Positions 26,521-34,944 of a DNA stretch of 64,000 nucleotides are shown here, one piece after another. The position numbers and the translations under genes are program-made. The stretch's first letter is position 1. Each line of letters opens with the position of its first letter. Below the pieces are notes generated by a model. That model was not told the origin of the DNA. It searched no databases and saw only the letters and a program-made list of their open reading frames with translations. The DNA comes from Rhodovulum sp. (GTDB taxonomy: Bacteria; Pseudomonadota; Alphaproteobacteria; Rhodobacterales; Rhodobacteraceae). The DNA lies in the NCBI GenBank assembly GCA_002706605.1, contig PALT01000033.1, positions 310,001 to 374,000 on the forward strand, read 5' to 3'.

Positions 26521-27111
26521 TTACCGGCGGCGATCGCGACGCGAGCTCATCGGTTGGAAGGCGACGCCGACATGGGCCTCGCAATAGGGTTTACCCTGCT
26601 GAACACTCAGGCCGCAGAACCAGAAATCATCGCTGGACGGGTCGCCGATGGGCCATTTGCAGGTCCGCTCGGTCAGTTCCATCAGCGTCAGCTTTTTCGC
26701 CTGCTTTTCGACCTCGTTCACCTTGGCCAAGGCCTCGGGGCTGATCTCGTTGGCGGAGGGCTGCGGCGGTAGGGGCTGACCGGCGGGAATGATCTGTTTG
26801 CGCATCGGGGTCGCGACGGCGGGCGTCGGCGCCTCGGCGGCAGGGGCAGGAGCCGGTTTCGGCGCAGCGGCGGGCGCGGCCTTGGGCGCGGCGGGTTTCG
26901 CGGCCTTGGGTTTAGGCGCGGCATCTGCCTTGGGGGCCTTTTCCTTGGTTGCGGCACCGGCGGTGGCACGGTTGGACAGACCCAGGCGGTGCACCTTGCC
27001 GATCACGGCGTTACGGGTGACGCCGCCCAGTTCCTTGGCAATCTGGCTGGCCGATTGTCCCTCGGCCCACATCTTTTTGAGCGTTTCCACGCGTTCTTCG
27101 GTCCAGGACAT
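26521..27111 (-). CDS. gcrA: Cell-cycle regulator GcrA
   Basis: A 196-residue alphaproteobacterial regulator. The N-terminal DNA-binding domain MSWTEERVETLKKMWAEGQSASQIAKELGG-VTRNAVIGKVHRLGLSNR (1-48) is diagnostic. A long Ala/Pro/Lys-rich linker (about 50-120) leads to the C-terminal domain with CKWPIGDPSSDDFWFCGL and PYCEAHVGVAFQP, which contacts sigma-70. In Caulobacter it activates genes with methylated GANTC promoters in S phase. It is monocistronic with its own terminator and confirms the alphaproteobacterial origin. Confidence 0.95.
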   Translation of the reverse strand: MSWTEERVETLKKMWAEGQSASQIAKELGGVTRNAVIGKVHRLGLSNRATAGAATKEKAPKADAAPKPKAAKPAAPKAAPAAAPKPAPAPAAEAPTPAVATPMRKQIIPAGQPLPPQPSANEISPEALAKVNEVEKQAKKLTLMELTERTCKWPIGDPSSDDFWFCGLSVQQGKPYCEAHVGVAFQPMSSRRDRRR

Positions 27112-27239
27112 CTATCTTCCTTGATTAAGGGCCGGCAAGGCAAAGGGCGAACTTGCAACGGGGCCCGTAAATTCTGACTTGGCCCTATTCTATTCGGGGA
27201 CGGGCTTGGGATACAAGCCCACCAACGTCAGGCGCAAAC

Positions 27240-28055
27240 ATGGGGGCGCAGATGCAAGAGTCAACCACTATGGGGGTTCGCCGGTTCGGTCGTGTGAACT
27301 GGCTGGGGATGTACACGTTGATCCGGCGGGAAATCGCACGGTTCATGACCGTATGGAACCAGACCATCGCCGCGCCTCTGGTGACTGCGGGATTGTTTCT
27401 GGCCGTGTTTTCCTTGGCCATCGGGCCACGGCGCGGGGATGTGATGGGCGTGCCTTTCATCGACTTTCTGGCGCCGGGTATCCTGATGATGACGGTGATC
27501 CAGAACTCGTTCGCGAATGCGGCCTCGTCCATCGTCAGCGCCAAGGTCATGGGCAATATCGTCGACACGCTGATGCCGCCCCTGTCGCCGCTGGAGATTC
27601 TGATCGGCTATGTGGTCGGGGGCGCGGCGCGTGGTTTGTTTGTGGCGCTGGCCATTGGTGTGGCGGCCCTACTGATTCTCGGGATCGAAATCCAACACCC
27701 CCTGTGGGCGCTCTTGTTCGTGGTCCTTGGCGGTGTGTTTATGGCTAGCCTCGGGGTGGTGGCCGCGATCTTTGCCAACAAGTTCGACCAGATGTCCGCG
27801 ATTTCGAATTTCATCGTGACGCCGCTCAGCTTTCTGTCAGGGACCTTCTATTCGATTGAGGCCCTGCCGGAGCTGTTGCAACGCATCATCCACGTGAACC
27901 CCGTGTTCTATCTGATCGACGGGGTGCGCTATGGCGTCATCGGGACATCGGACAGTTCCCCCGTTCTGGGCGCACTGGTCTGTAGCGGGGCGACGGTGGT
28001 CATTATGACGCTGTGTTGGCATTGGTTCCGCATCGGTTACCGGATCAAGCCGTAA
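27240..28055 (+). CDS. ABC-2 type transporter permease (orphan paralog)
   Basis: A 271-residue membrane protein of the same family as the permease at 24645-25406: IDFLAPGILMMTVIQNSFANAASSIVSAKVMGNIVDTLMPPLSPLEILIGY and PLSFLSGTFYSIEALPELLQRIIHVNPVFYLIDGVRYG. It has six membrane segments after a short cytoplasmic N-terminus. No ATPase gene adjoins it, so it may share the ATPase encoded at 25403-26350. Its stop overlaps the DUF1643 gene by one base. Confidence 0.85.
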   Translation: MGAQMQESTTMGVRRFGRVNWLGMYTLIRREIARFMTVWNQTIAAPLVTAGLFLAVFSLAIGPRRGDVMGVPFIDFLAPGILMMTVIQNSFANAASSIVSAKVMGNIVDTLMPPLSPLEILIGYVVGGAARGLFVALAIGVAALLILGIEIQHPLWALLFVVLGGVFMASLGVVAAIFANKFDQMSAISNFIVTPLSFLSGTFYSIEALPELLQRIIHVNPVFYLIDGVRYGVIGTSDSSPVLGALVCSGATVVIMTLCWHWFRIGYRIKP

Positions 28056-28567
28056 TGACCATCACCCGCACCCACAAAAAGGGCGACGCGGATTCCGTGG
28101 CCGTCTATTCCGATTGCGAACGGTATCGCTATACCCTGACGCGGGTTTGGGATGCGGCGGGGCAGACGGCGTTGTTCGTGATGCTGAACCCCTCGACCGC
28201 GACCGAGGTGCAGAACGATCCGACCGTTGAACGGTGCGAGCGGCGCGCGCGGGCGCTGGGCTTTGGCGGGTTTCGGGTGGTAAACATCTTTGCGTGGCGC
28301 GACACCGACCCGCGCAAGATGCGCGCGGCCGCCGATCCCGTGGGCCCCGAGAACGACGCGGCGATTGCCGATGGCGCGCGCTGGGCGGATCAGGTGATTT
28401 GCGCTTGGGGCACCCATGGCGAGCACCTGAACCGTGGTCCGGCGGTTGAGACCCTGTTGCGGGGCGTCCGGTCCGATCTGTACCACCTTGGCCTGACCAA
28501 GGCGGGCCATCCCAAACATCCCTTGTATATCAGCTATACACAAACCCCCGAGGCGTGGCCGGCCTAA
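28055..28567 (+). CDS. DUF1643 family protein
   Basis: A 170-residue cytoplasmic protein with the DUF1643 hallmarks: CERYRYTLTRVW (about 20-31), LFVMLNPSTATEVQNDPTVERCERRARALGFGGFRVVNIFAWRDTDP (about 42-88) and VICAWGTHG. ATG 28055 shares a base with the stop of the upstream permease gene. The family has a nucleotide-hydrolase-like look but no established activity that I know. It is probably co-transcribed with the permease. Confidence 0.85.
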   Translation: MTITRTHKKGDADSVAVYSDCERYRYTLTRVWDAAGQTALFVMLNPSTATEVQNDPTVERCERRARALGFGGFRVVNIFAWRDTDPRKMRAAADPVGPENDAAIADGARWADQVICAWGTHGEHLNRGPAVETLLRGVRSDLYHLGLTKAGHPKHPLYISYTQTPEAWPA

Positions 28568-28692
28568 GCCAGCCGGGTTAAAAGTGGTTAACCATTGCGA
28601 CCGAATTCTTTCGGTCAGACAGGCGCACGCGCGTATTCTGCACCATGGTGAAAGGTCTCTGACGGGACCGTGGTGATTTTGGGGATACGGAC

Positions 28693-29619
28693 ATGCTGGG
28701 TTTAGCCGGTTTGCTTGGGCTGTTGATGGTCGGTGCGTCGATGAACATGGATTTTTCCGAGGACGAAGACGACGAAACCGAAACCGAAGAAGAACTGCCT
28801 GAACAGGAAGAATTGCCCAAACTGGTGTCGGGCACGGACCTGAACGACACCTTGGGCGGGGGTGAGCAGTCGGATTCGATCTTTGCCTTTATGGGGAATG
28901 ACGTGGCCTATGGCGGGGACGGCGATGACATGATCGACGGCGGTGCGGGCGATGATCTGTTGGACGGTGCTGGCGATGACGATGTCCTGTTCGGTGGCGA
29001 GGGCGACGATAGCCTGCAGGGCGATTATGGCGATGACACCCTGAACGGGGATGCGGGCGACGACAGTCTGGCCGGTATGGCAGGCGATGACGCTTTGTCG
29101 GGCGGTGAGGGCGCGGATACCCTGATCGGCGGTGACGGGTCGGACAGTTTGGCCGGTGATACGGGCGACGATGCCCTAATGGGCGGCGAAGGGGATGATC
29201 TGGTCATGGGCGGGGATGGTGCGGATATCGTCAACGGCAATGACGGCAGTGACACCTTGTTCGGCGGGGACGAGGACAACCCCGAAGATGGCGAAAGCGA
29301 TTACCTGAACGGTGGTGCGGGCGATGACACCCTGACCCTTGGCGCCGGTGACAACGCGAACGGGGGCGAAGGGGCGGATACGTTCACCCTTGGCGACTGG
29401 ATCCAAGACGGTCCCGCCACGATTGAGGATTACGATCCGACCGAGGACAAGATCGTCGTGATGTACGATCAGGATTTCCATCCCGACGCCGAAGTTTCGG
29501 TTGAGGTCGATGAAAACGGACAGGCCTCTGTCTATCTGGATGGCGCGATGGTGGCCGAGGTGCCTGATGCCGGTGGTCTGACGGCAGAGGATATCGAAAT
29601 GATCCCGCGCGCGGCCTGA
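28693..29619 (+). CDS. Acidic RTX (calcium-binding repeat) protein
   Basis: A 308-residue protein. It opens with a short hydrophobic segment (MLGLAGLLGLLMVGAS), an extremely acidic linker (DFSEDEDDETETEEELPEQEE), then about a dozen GGxGxDxLx-type nonapeptide repeats between residues 55 and 230 that form a calcium beta-roll. The C-terminal 80 residues (TFTLGDWIQDGPATIEDYDPTEDKIVVMYD) match the domain that often ends RTX proteins exported by type I secretion. No enzymatic domain is present. No type I secretion genes adjoin it. The N-terminal hydrophobic segment is unusual for a type I substrate and may anchor it. Confidence 0.85.
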   Translation: MLGLAGLLGLLMVGASMNMDFSEDEDDETETEEELPEQEELPKLVSGTDLNDTLGGGEQSDSIFAFMGNDVAYGGDGDDMIDGGAGDDLLDGAGDDDVLFGGEGDDSLQGDYGDDTLNGDAGDDSLAGMAGDDALSGGEGADTLIGGDGSDSLAGDTGDDALMGGEGDDLVMGGDGADIVNGNDGSDTLFGGDEDNPEDGESDYLNGGAGDDTLTLGAGDNANGGEGADTFTLGDWIQDGPATIEDYDPTEDKIVVMYDQDFHPDAEVSVEVDENGQASVYLDGAMVAEVPDAGGLTAEDIEMIPRAA

Positions 29620-29683
29620 TCGACCTAGGATGTCCGCGTCAGGTCCGCTAGGTTGCCCCGATGGGAACACAGGGACCGACGGG

Positions 29684-29980
29684 ATGACCGAGGACAACAC
29701 GCACACCGACCTTGCCGCCGAACTGGCCGCGCTGCGCCAAGAGGTGCATGAGTTGAACCAGCAACGGGTCATCCGCGCGCATAGTTCGTGGATGCGGATG
29801 CTGTGGTTCTATTTCGTGCGCGGTCTGGCGGTGGGGCTGGGCACAGTGATCGGCGCAACGTTTCTGGTGTCGATGGCCGCGTTTTTCCTGTCCCAGATCG
29901 ATTTCATCCCGATCATCGGGGATTGGGCCAATCTGATCGTGGATGAGATCACCCGCGACCGGATGGAACCGACCCAATAA
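29684..29980 (+). CDS. DUF5665-type small membrane protein
   Basis: A 98-residue protein: N-terminal coiled helix (LAAELAALRQEVHELNQQRVIRAH), then RMLWFYFVRGLAVGLGTVIGATFLVSMAAFFLSQIDFIPIIGDWANLIVDEI with one or two membrane segments. This matches the DUF5665 family. ATG 29684 follows a GGGA site; frame upstream has no similarity. The role is unknown. It lies upstream of rpsO with 132 bases between. Confidence 0.75.
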   Translation: MTEDNTHTDLAAELAALRQEVHELNQQRVIRAHSSWMRMLWFYFVRGLAVGLGTVIGATFLVSMAAFFLSQIDFIPIIGDWANLIVDEITRDRMEPTQ

Positions 29981-30112
29981 CCCATAGGGGGTTTACTTGC
30001 GGGCCCCGAATCTTGTAAACGCGCGCATCCGCTGAATTGTGGATATCTCCATGGGCCCTGCTGGACGACATCCCGGCTTGTGCCTTTACCCTTAACCTTA
30101 AAGGAGACCCCG

Positions 30113-30382
30113 ATGTCGATCACTGTCGAAGAAAAGAACCGCCTGATCAAAGAATTCGCAACCAAAGAAGGCGACACCGGTTCGCCCGAAGTACAGGTTG
30201 CAATCCTGACCTCGCGCATCACCACCCTGACTGAGCACTTCAAGACCCACAAGAAAGACAACCATTCGCGTCGTGGTCTGCTCAAGCTGGTTGCTCAGCG
30301 TCGTAAGCTGCTGGACTACGTCAAGGGCAAGGACCAAGCGCGTTACCAGGACCTGATCAAGCGTCTGGGCATCCGTCGCTAA
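30113..30382 (+). CDS. rpsO: 30S ribosomal protein S15
   Basis: An 89-residue ribosomal protein binding 16S rRNA. It is full length, with [50 protein letters not shown] as signature. ATG 30113 has an AAGGAGA site eight bases upstream; the pyrimidine-rich leader (30060-30105) may hold its own promoter. An intrinsic terminator follows. The usual partner pnp lies 1.6 kb downstream, separated by two other genes. Confidence 0.97.
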   Translation: MSITVEEKNRLIKEFATKEGDTGSPEVQVAILTSRITTLTEHFKTHKKDNHSRRGLLKLVAQRRKLLDYVKGKDQARYQDLIKRLGIRR

Positions 30383-30407
30383 TCGCGATCCGATCCTAGG
30401 ACATTCG

Positions 30408-30438
30408 ACGCCTGCCCATCTTTGGGCGGGCGTTTTTC
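30408..30438 (+). terminator. Terminator after rpsO
   Basis: GCCTGCCCA and TGGGCGGGC form a stem around TCTT, followed by GTTTTTCGTTT. Confidence 0.85.
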
Positions 30439-30556
30439 GTTTCTGGCACGGGGTCTGGCAAATTATTTTGATTTTCCGTGTCACGAAATGATGGGGCGCG
30501 CGCTCTTTCTTCATGTACCGTCCGGATAGTCCGGCGGACAGAGGAAGGACAAACCG

Positions 30557-30958
30557 ATGAAAACCTTTGACGTACAGGCCGTAGGCATCAACAAACCCGC
30601 AAATGCCGTGTGGGATTACATTTCCAAACCCGCAAACCTGCCGGAATGGACCAATGCTTTTGCCCGCGCCGATGATGACTCCGCCGATCTGGTGACCCCC
30701 ATGGGCGAGGTCCCGATCCAGTTGCGCACCGAGGCCAGCGCGGACACCGGTTCGGTCGATTGGCACATGACATTCCCCGACGGCTCGGTCGGCACCGCGT
30801 TTTCGCGTGTCACGCCCGATGGCGAAGATAAGTCGATCTATTCCTTCGTTCTGATGGCTCCGCCGGTGCCGCTTGAGGCGCTTGAGGGTGCTCTGCAGGA
30901 ACAGATGGGCATTCTGGCCACGGAACTGACCAGCCTTAAGGGGCGTCTGGAGGCATGA
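30557..30958 (+). CDS. SRPBCC (START-like) family protein
   Basis: A 133-residue protein of the polyketide-cyclase/START-like fold: VGINKPANAVWDYISKPANLPEWTNAFARAD is the classic N-terminal strand-helix, followed by antiparallel strands and a C-terminal helix ALQEQMGILATELTSLKGRL. Such folds bind hydrophobic small molecules. Its stop overlaps the following sigma-factor start by four bases, so it is likely a regulatory partner or target of that sigma factor. Ligand unknown. Confidence 0.8.
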   Translation: MKTFDVQAVGINKPANAVWDYISKPANLPEWTNAFARADDDSADLVTPMGEVPIQLRTEASADTGSVDWHMTFPDGSVGTAFSRVTPDGEDKSIYSFVLMAPPVPLEALEGALQEQMGILATELTSLKGRLEA

Positions 30959-31794
30959 TCGTTCTTCAGGAACATCTGGTGGTGGCGGCGCGCGATGGGG
31001 ATCGCGCCGCCCTTGCCCAACTGGTACGGGACGCCGAGCGTCCGGTCTATAACCTGTCGATGCGGATGCTGGCCAATCGCGCCGATGCCGAGGACGCGAC
31101 GCAGGAAATCCTGATCAAGATCGTGACGAACCTCGGGTCGCTGCGCGAACCGGCGGCTGCGGGCGGATGGGCGATGCGTGTGGCGTGCCGGCATCTGGAA
31201 ACCATGCGCCGTGTGGGGCGGGTTGAGGGCATGCGCCTGACGTTTCAGGGGTTCGCGGCGGATCTGGACAACGGGCGGGGTGATCCGAGTGATCTGAACC
31301 TGACCGACAATGAAACGCGCATCGCGCTCCAAGAGGTGCGGGTCGGCTGTACCATGGCGATGCTGACCTGTCTGACGCGGGCCCTGCGTCTGGCCTATGT
31401 TCTGGGCGATGTGTTCGAGTTGTCGGATGTTGAGGCCGCGGCCGCCTTGGACATCACCCCCGCAACCTATCGCCAGCGTCTGAAGCGCGCGCGCGAACAA
31501 GTCACCGCATTTGTCCTGCGCACCTGTGGCGTGGCTTCGGACAGCGCGCCCTGTTCCTGTGCCTCGCGGATCAAACCGGCCCTTGCGCAGGGACGGATCG
31601 AACGGGGGCGAAGGGGCACCGGCGACCCCGTCACCCCCGTACCCGCCCATGGCCAGATCACCCAGACCATCCGCCGTCTGGAGCAGGGTCAGCGCACCGC
31701 CGCCTTGATGCGTGCGACCCCTGATTTCACGTCTCGCGTGGGGGCAATGGTGATGTCCCTGATCGACACGGCGGGCGAGGCATCGACACATTAG
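30955..31794 (+). CDS. ECF-type sigma factor with Cys-containing C-terminal extension
   Basis: A 279-residue protein. Residues about 1-80 are sigma region 2 (LVRDAERPVYNLSMRMLANRADAEDATQEILIKIVTNLGSLRE), and about 125-185 region 4 (LTCLTRALRLAYVLGDVFELSDVEAAAALDITPATYRQRLKRAREQV). A 90-residue tail follows, beginning TCGVASDSAPCSCASRIKPALAQGRI, whose three Cys recall the C-rich extension of some ECF groups that replaces a separate anti-sigma factor. It overlaps the SRPBCC gene by four bases. The signal could be redox or ligand based, which is inference. Confidence 0.82.
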   Translation: MIVLQEHLVVAARDGDRAALAQLVRDAERPVYNLSMRMLANRADAEDATQEILIKIVTNLGSLREPAAAGGWAMRVACRHLETMRRVGRVEGMRLTFQGFAADLDNGRGDPSDLNLTDNETRIALQEVRVGCTMAMLTCLTRALRLAYVLGDVFELSDVEAAAALDITPATYRQRLKRAREQVTAFVLRTCGVASDSAPCSCASRIKPALAQGRIERGRRGTGDPVTPVPAHGQITQTIRRLEQGQRTAALMRATPDFTSRVGAMVMSLIDTAGEASTH

Positions 31795-31972
31795 CATTCC
31801 GACATCCATGCTTTTCAAACTGGCGGTTTTCCTGTATGGCGCACGCATCTGAGACGTGACGCAAGGACCCCGGCGTTGTGCGAACAAGATAGATGGGGTC
31901 GGCGGAAATGGGTCCGCCAAGCAAACAGGAGACCCGGGAGGGCCCGGGAGTGCTCCTTTTAGGATACGCTAG

Positions 31973-34105
31973 ATGTTTAACGTAACGACGAAATCGATGC
32001 AGTGGGGCGAAGAGACGCTCACACTGGAAACGGGTAAAGTTGCCCGTCAGGCCGACGGCACCGTCATCGCCACGCTGGGCGAGACCTCGGTCATGGCGAA
32101 CGTAACCTTCGCCAAACAAGAGAAACCGGGGCAGGACTTCTTCCCGCTGACGGTTCACTACCAAGAGAAATACTATGCCGCTGGTAAAGTGCCCGGTGGC
32201 TTCTTCAAGCGCGAAGCGCGCCCGACCGAAAAAGAAACCCTGACCGCGCGTCTGATCGACCGTCCGATCCGCCCGCTGTTCGTTTCGGGTTTCAAAAACG
32301 AAGTTCTGGTCATGTGTACGGTTCTGTCGCACGACCTGGTGAACGATCCCGACATCGTGGCCATGATCGCGGCTTCGGCTGCTCTGACCATCTCGGGCGT
32401 TCCGTTCATGGGGCCGATCGGCGCGTGTCGCGTTGGTTACGTGGATGGTGAATACATCCTGAACCCCGAAGTCGACGATATGAGCGAACTGCGCTCGAAA
32501 CCGGATCAGCGTCTGGACCTCGTCGTCGCCGGCACCAAAGACGCCGTGATGATGGTTGAGTCCGAGGCGTATGAACTGACCGAGGACGAAATGCTGGGCG
32601 CAGTGACCTTTGCGCACGAGCAGATTCAGCCGGTTATCGACCTGATCATCTCGCTGGCCGAAACCGCCGCGAAAGAGCCGTTCGACTTTACCCCGCCGGA
32701 TTACAGCGAGCTGTTCGCAGCCGTCAAAGCCGCTGGCGAAGACAAGATGCGTGCGGCCTATGCGATCACCGACAAGCAAGAGCGCGTTGCCGCTGTTGCT
32801 GCGGCCAAGGAAGACATCAAGGCATCGCTCACCGAAGAGCAGCTTGAGGATGCAAACCTTGGTTCGGCGATCAAAAAGCTGGAATCCACCGTTCTGCGTG
32901 GTGACGTTGTTAAGAACGGTCGCCGCATCGACGGTCGTGCTCTGGACGAGGTTCGCCCGATCGTTTCGGAAACCGGTCTGCTGCCGCGTACGCACGGTTC
33001 GGCCCTGTTCACCCGTGGCGAAACCCAAGGTCTGGTTGTGACCACGCTGGGCACCGGTGACGACGAACAGATCATCGACGCGCTGCACGGTAACTTCCGT
33101 TCGAACTTCCTGCTGCACTATAACTTCCCGCCGTACTCGGTTGGTGAGGTTGGCCGCGTCGGTTCGCCCGGTCGTCGTGAAATCGGTCACGGGAAACTGG
33201 CATGGCGCGCGCTGCAGGCTGTTCTGCCCGCTCCGACCGACTTCCCCTACACGATCCGCGTTGTGTCCGAGATCACTGAATCCAACGGCTCGTCCTCGAT
33301 GGCGTCGGTCTGTGGTGGTTCACTGTCCATGATGGACGCAGGCGTTCCGCTGAAGGCTCCGGTCGCTGGTGTGGCCATGGGTCTGGTTCTGGAAGACGAT
33401 GGCGATTACGCCGTTCTGACCGACATTCTGGGTGACGAAGATCACCTGGGTGACATGGACTTCAAAGTGGCGGGTACCGAAAACGGCATCACCTCGCTGC
33501 AGATGGACATCAAGGTCGCAGGCATCACGCCCGAGATCATGAAAAAGGCACTGGCTCAGGCCAAGGCCGGTCGTCTGCACATCCTGAACGAGATGAGCAA
33601 CGCTCTGACCGAAGCAGGTGAGTTCAGCGTCCACGCCCCGCGCATCGAAACGATGCAGATCCCGACCGACAAGATCCGCGAAGTGATCGGTTCGGGCGGT
33701 AAGGTTATCCGCGAGATCGTGGAAACCTCGGGCGCCAAGGTCGACATCAACGACGACGGCATCATCAAGATCGCATCGCCCAACGGCGAAGCCATCCAAA
33801 AAGCTTATGACATGATCCACTCGATCGTGGCTGAGCCCGAAGAAGGCAAAATCTACAAAGGTAAGGTCGTCAAAATCGTCGACTTTGGTGCCTTTGTGAA
33901 CTTCTTTGGCAAGCGCGACGGTCTGGTTCACGTCAGCCAGATCGAAAACCGCCGTCTGAACCACCCCTCCGACGTTCTGAAAGAAGGTCAGGAAGTTTAC
34001 GTAAAACTTCTGGGCTTTGACGATCGCGGCAAGGTGCGTCTGGCTATGAAAATGGTCGACCAAGAGACCGGCGAAGAAGCCAAAAAAGAAGAGGCCGAGG
34101 AATAA
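31973..34105 (+). CDS. pnp: Polyribonucleotide nucleotidyltransferase (PNPase)
   Basis: A 710-residue 3'-5' phosphorolytic exoribonuclease of RNA decay. Domain order is standard: first RNase PH domain (1-140), helical domain (to 310), second RNase PH core with [16 protein letters not shown] and [22 protein letters not shown] domain ([17 protein letters not shown], about 565-620) and S1 domain ([32 protein letters not shown], about 628-700). The acidic tail [10 protein letters not shown] is short. The 178-base leader contains a CCCGGGAGGGCCCGGG palindrome that could be processed by RNase III for autoregulation. Confidence 0.97.
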   Translation: MFNVTTKSMQWGEETLTLETGKVARQADGTVIATLGETSVMANVTFAKQEKPGQDFFPLTVHYQEKYYAAGKVPGGFFKREARPTEKETLTARLIDRPIRPLFVSGFKNEVLVMCTVLSHDLVNDPDIVAMIAASAALTISGVPFMGPIGACRVGYVDGEYILNPEVDDMSELRSKPDQRLDLVVAGTKDAVMMVESEAYELTEDEMLGAVTFAHEQIQPVIDLIISLAETAAKEPFDFTPPDYSELFAAVKAAGEDKMRAAYAITDKQERVAAVAAAKEDIKASLTEEQLEDANLGSAIKKLESTVLRGDVVKNGRRIDGRALDEVRPIVSETGLLPRTHGSALFTRGETQGLVVTTLGTGDDEQIIDALHGNFRSNFLLHYNFPPYSVGEVGRVGSPGRREIGHGKLAWRALQAVLPAPTDFPYTIRVVSEITESNGSSSMASVCGGSLSMMDAGVPLKAPVAGVAMGLVLEDDGDYAVLTDILGDEDHLGDMDFKVAGTENGITSLQMDIKVAGITPEIMKKALAQAKAGRLHILNEMSNALTEAGEFSVHAPRIETMQIPTDKIREVIGSGGKVIREIVETSGAKVDINDDGIIKIASPNGEAIQKAYDMIHSIVAEPEEGKIYKGKVVKIVDFGAFVNFFGKRDGLVHVSQIENRRLNHPSDVLKEGQEVYVKLLGFDDRGKVRLAMKMVDQETGEEAKKEEAEE

Positions 34106-34130
34106 TCCTCGACCCCTTCGAACTGATGAA

Positions 34131-34158
34131 GCCCCGGTTTTGCGACCGGGGCTTTTTT
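34131..34158 (+). terminator. Terminator after pnp
   Basis: GCCCCGGT and ACCGGGGC form an eight-base stem followed by TTTTTT. Confidence 0.9.
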
Positions 34159-34165
34159 CTTGGCC

Positions 34166-34819
34166 TTACTCGGGCGCTTTGATCGTGCGCAGGTAGGGGA
34201 AGATTTCGGTCACTTCGCCGAACTTGGCCTTCGCGTCTTCGGTGGTGACGCTGTTGGCGACGATGACGTCATCACCCTGTTTCCAGTTCGCGGGCGTCGC
34301 GATCGGGTTTTTCGCACCAGCTTGGATCGAGTCCAGCGCGCGCAGGATTTCGTCAAAGTTCCGGCCAACCGTCATCGGATAGATCAGCATCAGTTTGACC
34401 TGCTTGTCCGGCCCGATGATGAAGGTCGTGCGCACGGTGGCGGTGTCGTTCGGGGTGCGGCCATCGGGCAGATACGCCTCGGCGGGCAGCATGTCATAGG
34501 CCTTGGCCACGGTCAGCGAACTGTCGTCGATGATCGGGAAGGTCACGTCGGCACCCGAGAAGGTCTCGATGTCTTTGGACCACTGCTTGTGATCCTCAAC
34601 GCTATCGACCGAGACGCCGATCACCTTGGTGTTGCGCGCGGCAAACTGGTCCGCCAGCGTGGCAACCGCGCCGAACTCGGTGGTGCAAACGGGGGTAAAG
34701 TCTTTGGGGTGGGAAAACAGCACGGCATAGCCGTCACCGATCCAGTCGTGGAAATCGATCGTACCATGCGTCGATTCCGCTGTGAAATTCGGTGCAACAT
34801 CATTAATCCGAAGCGCCAT
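34166..34819 (-). CDS. 1-Cys peroxiredoxin
   Basis: A 217-residue peroxidase of the Prx6 type. It opens MALRINDVAPNFTAESTHGTIDFHDWIGDGYAVLFSHPKDFTPVCTTE, with the peroxidatic Cys in PVCTTE (about residue 47) and the conserved Thr/Pro. The C-terminal extension with YPMTVGRNFDEILRALDSIQ is typical of 1-Cys enzymes, and no resolving Cys is seen. ATG 34819 has an AAAGGAGG ribosome site, which decides against the longer frame upstream. It reduces hydrogen peroxide or lipid peroxides in the cytoplasm. It converges with pnp. Confidence 0.93.
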   Translation of the reverse strand: MALRINDVAPNFTAESTHGTIDFHDWIGDGYAVLFSHPKDFTPVCTTEFGAVATLADQFAARNTKVIGVSVDSVEDHKQWSKDIETFSGADVTFPIIDDSSLTVAKAYDMLPAEAYLPDGRTPNDTATVRTTFIIGPDKQVKLMLIYPMTVGRNFDEILRALDSIQAGAKNPIATPANWKQGDDVIVANSVTTEDAKAKFGEVTEIFPYLRTIKAPE

Positions 34820-34944
34820 CTGAGCCTCCTTTGGCGTATTCACAAAAATATGTCCCCTACTTAATGCGCGAAATGCCATGTTGCACCCCCTGTCTTGCTC
34901 TGGCAGGTCGGGGCTGACACTGTGCGCGGGATTGAGTCGGGAAA

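Noticed and set aside
28780-29380. Tandem DNA repeats in the RTX gene as a CRISPR or satellite array
   Set aside because: The periodicity is about 27 bases and encodes GGxGxDxLx nonapeptides in frame; repeats are degenerate at DNA level with no spacers.
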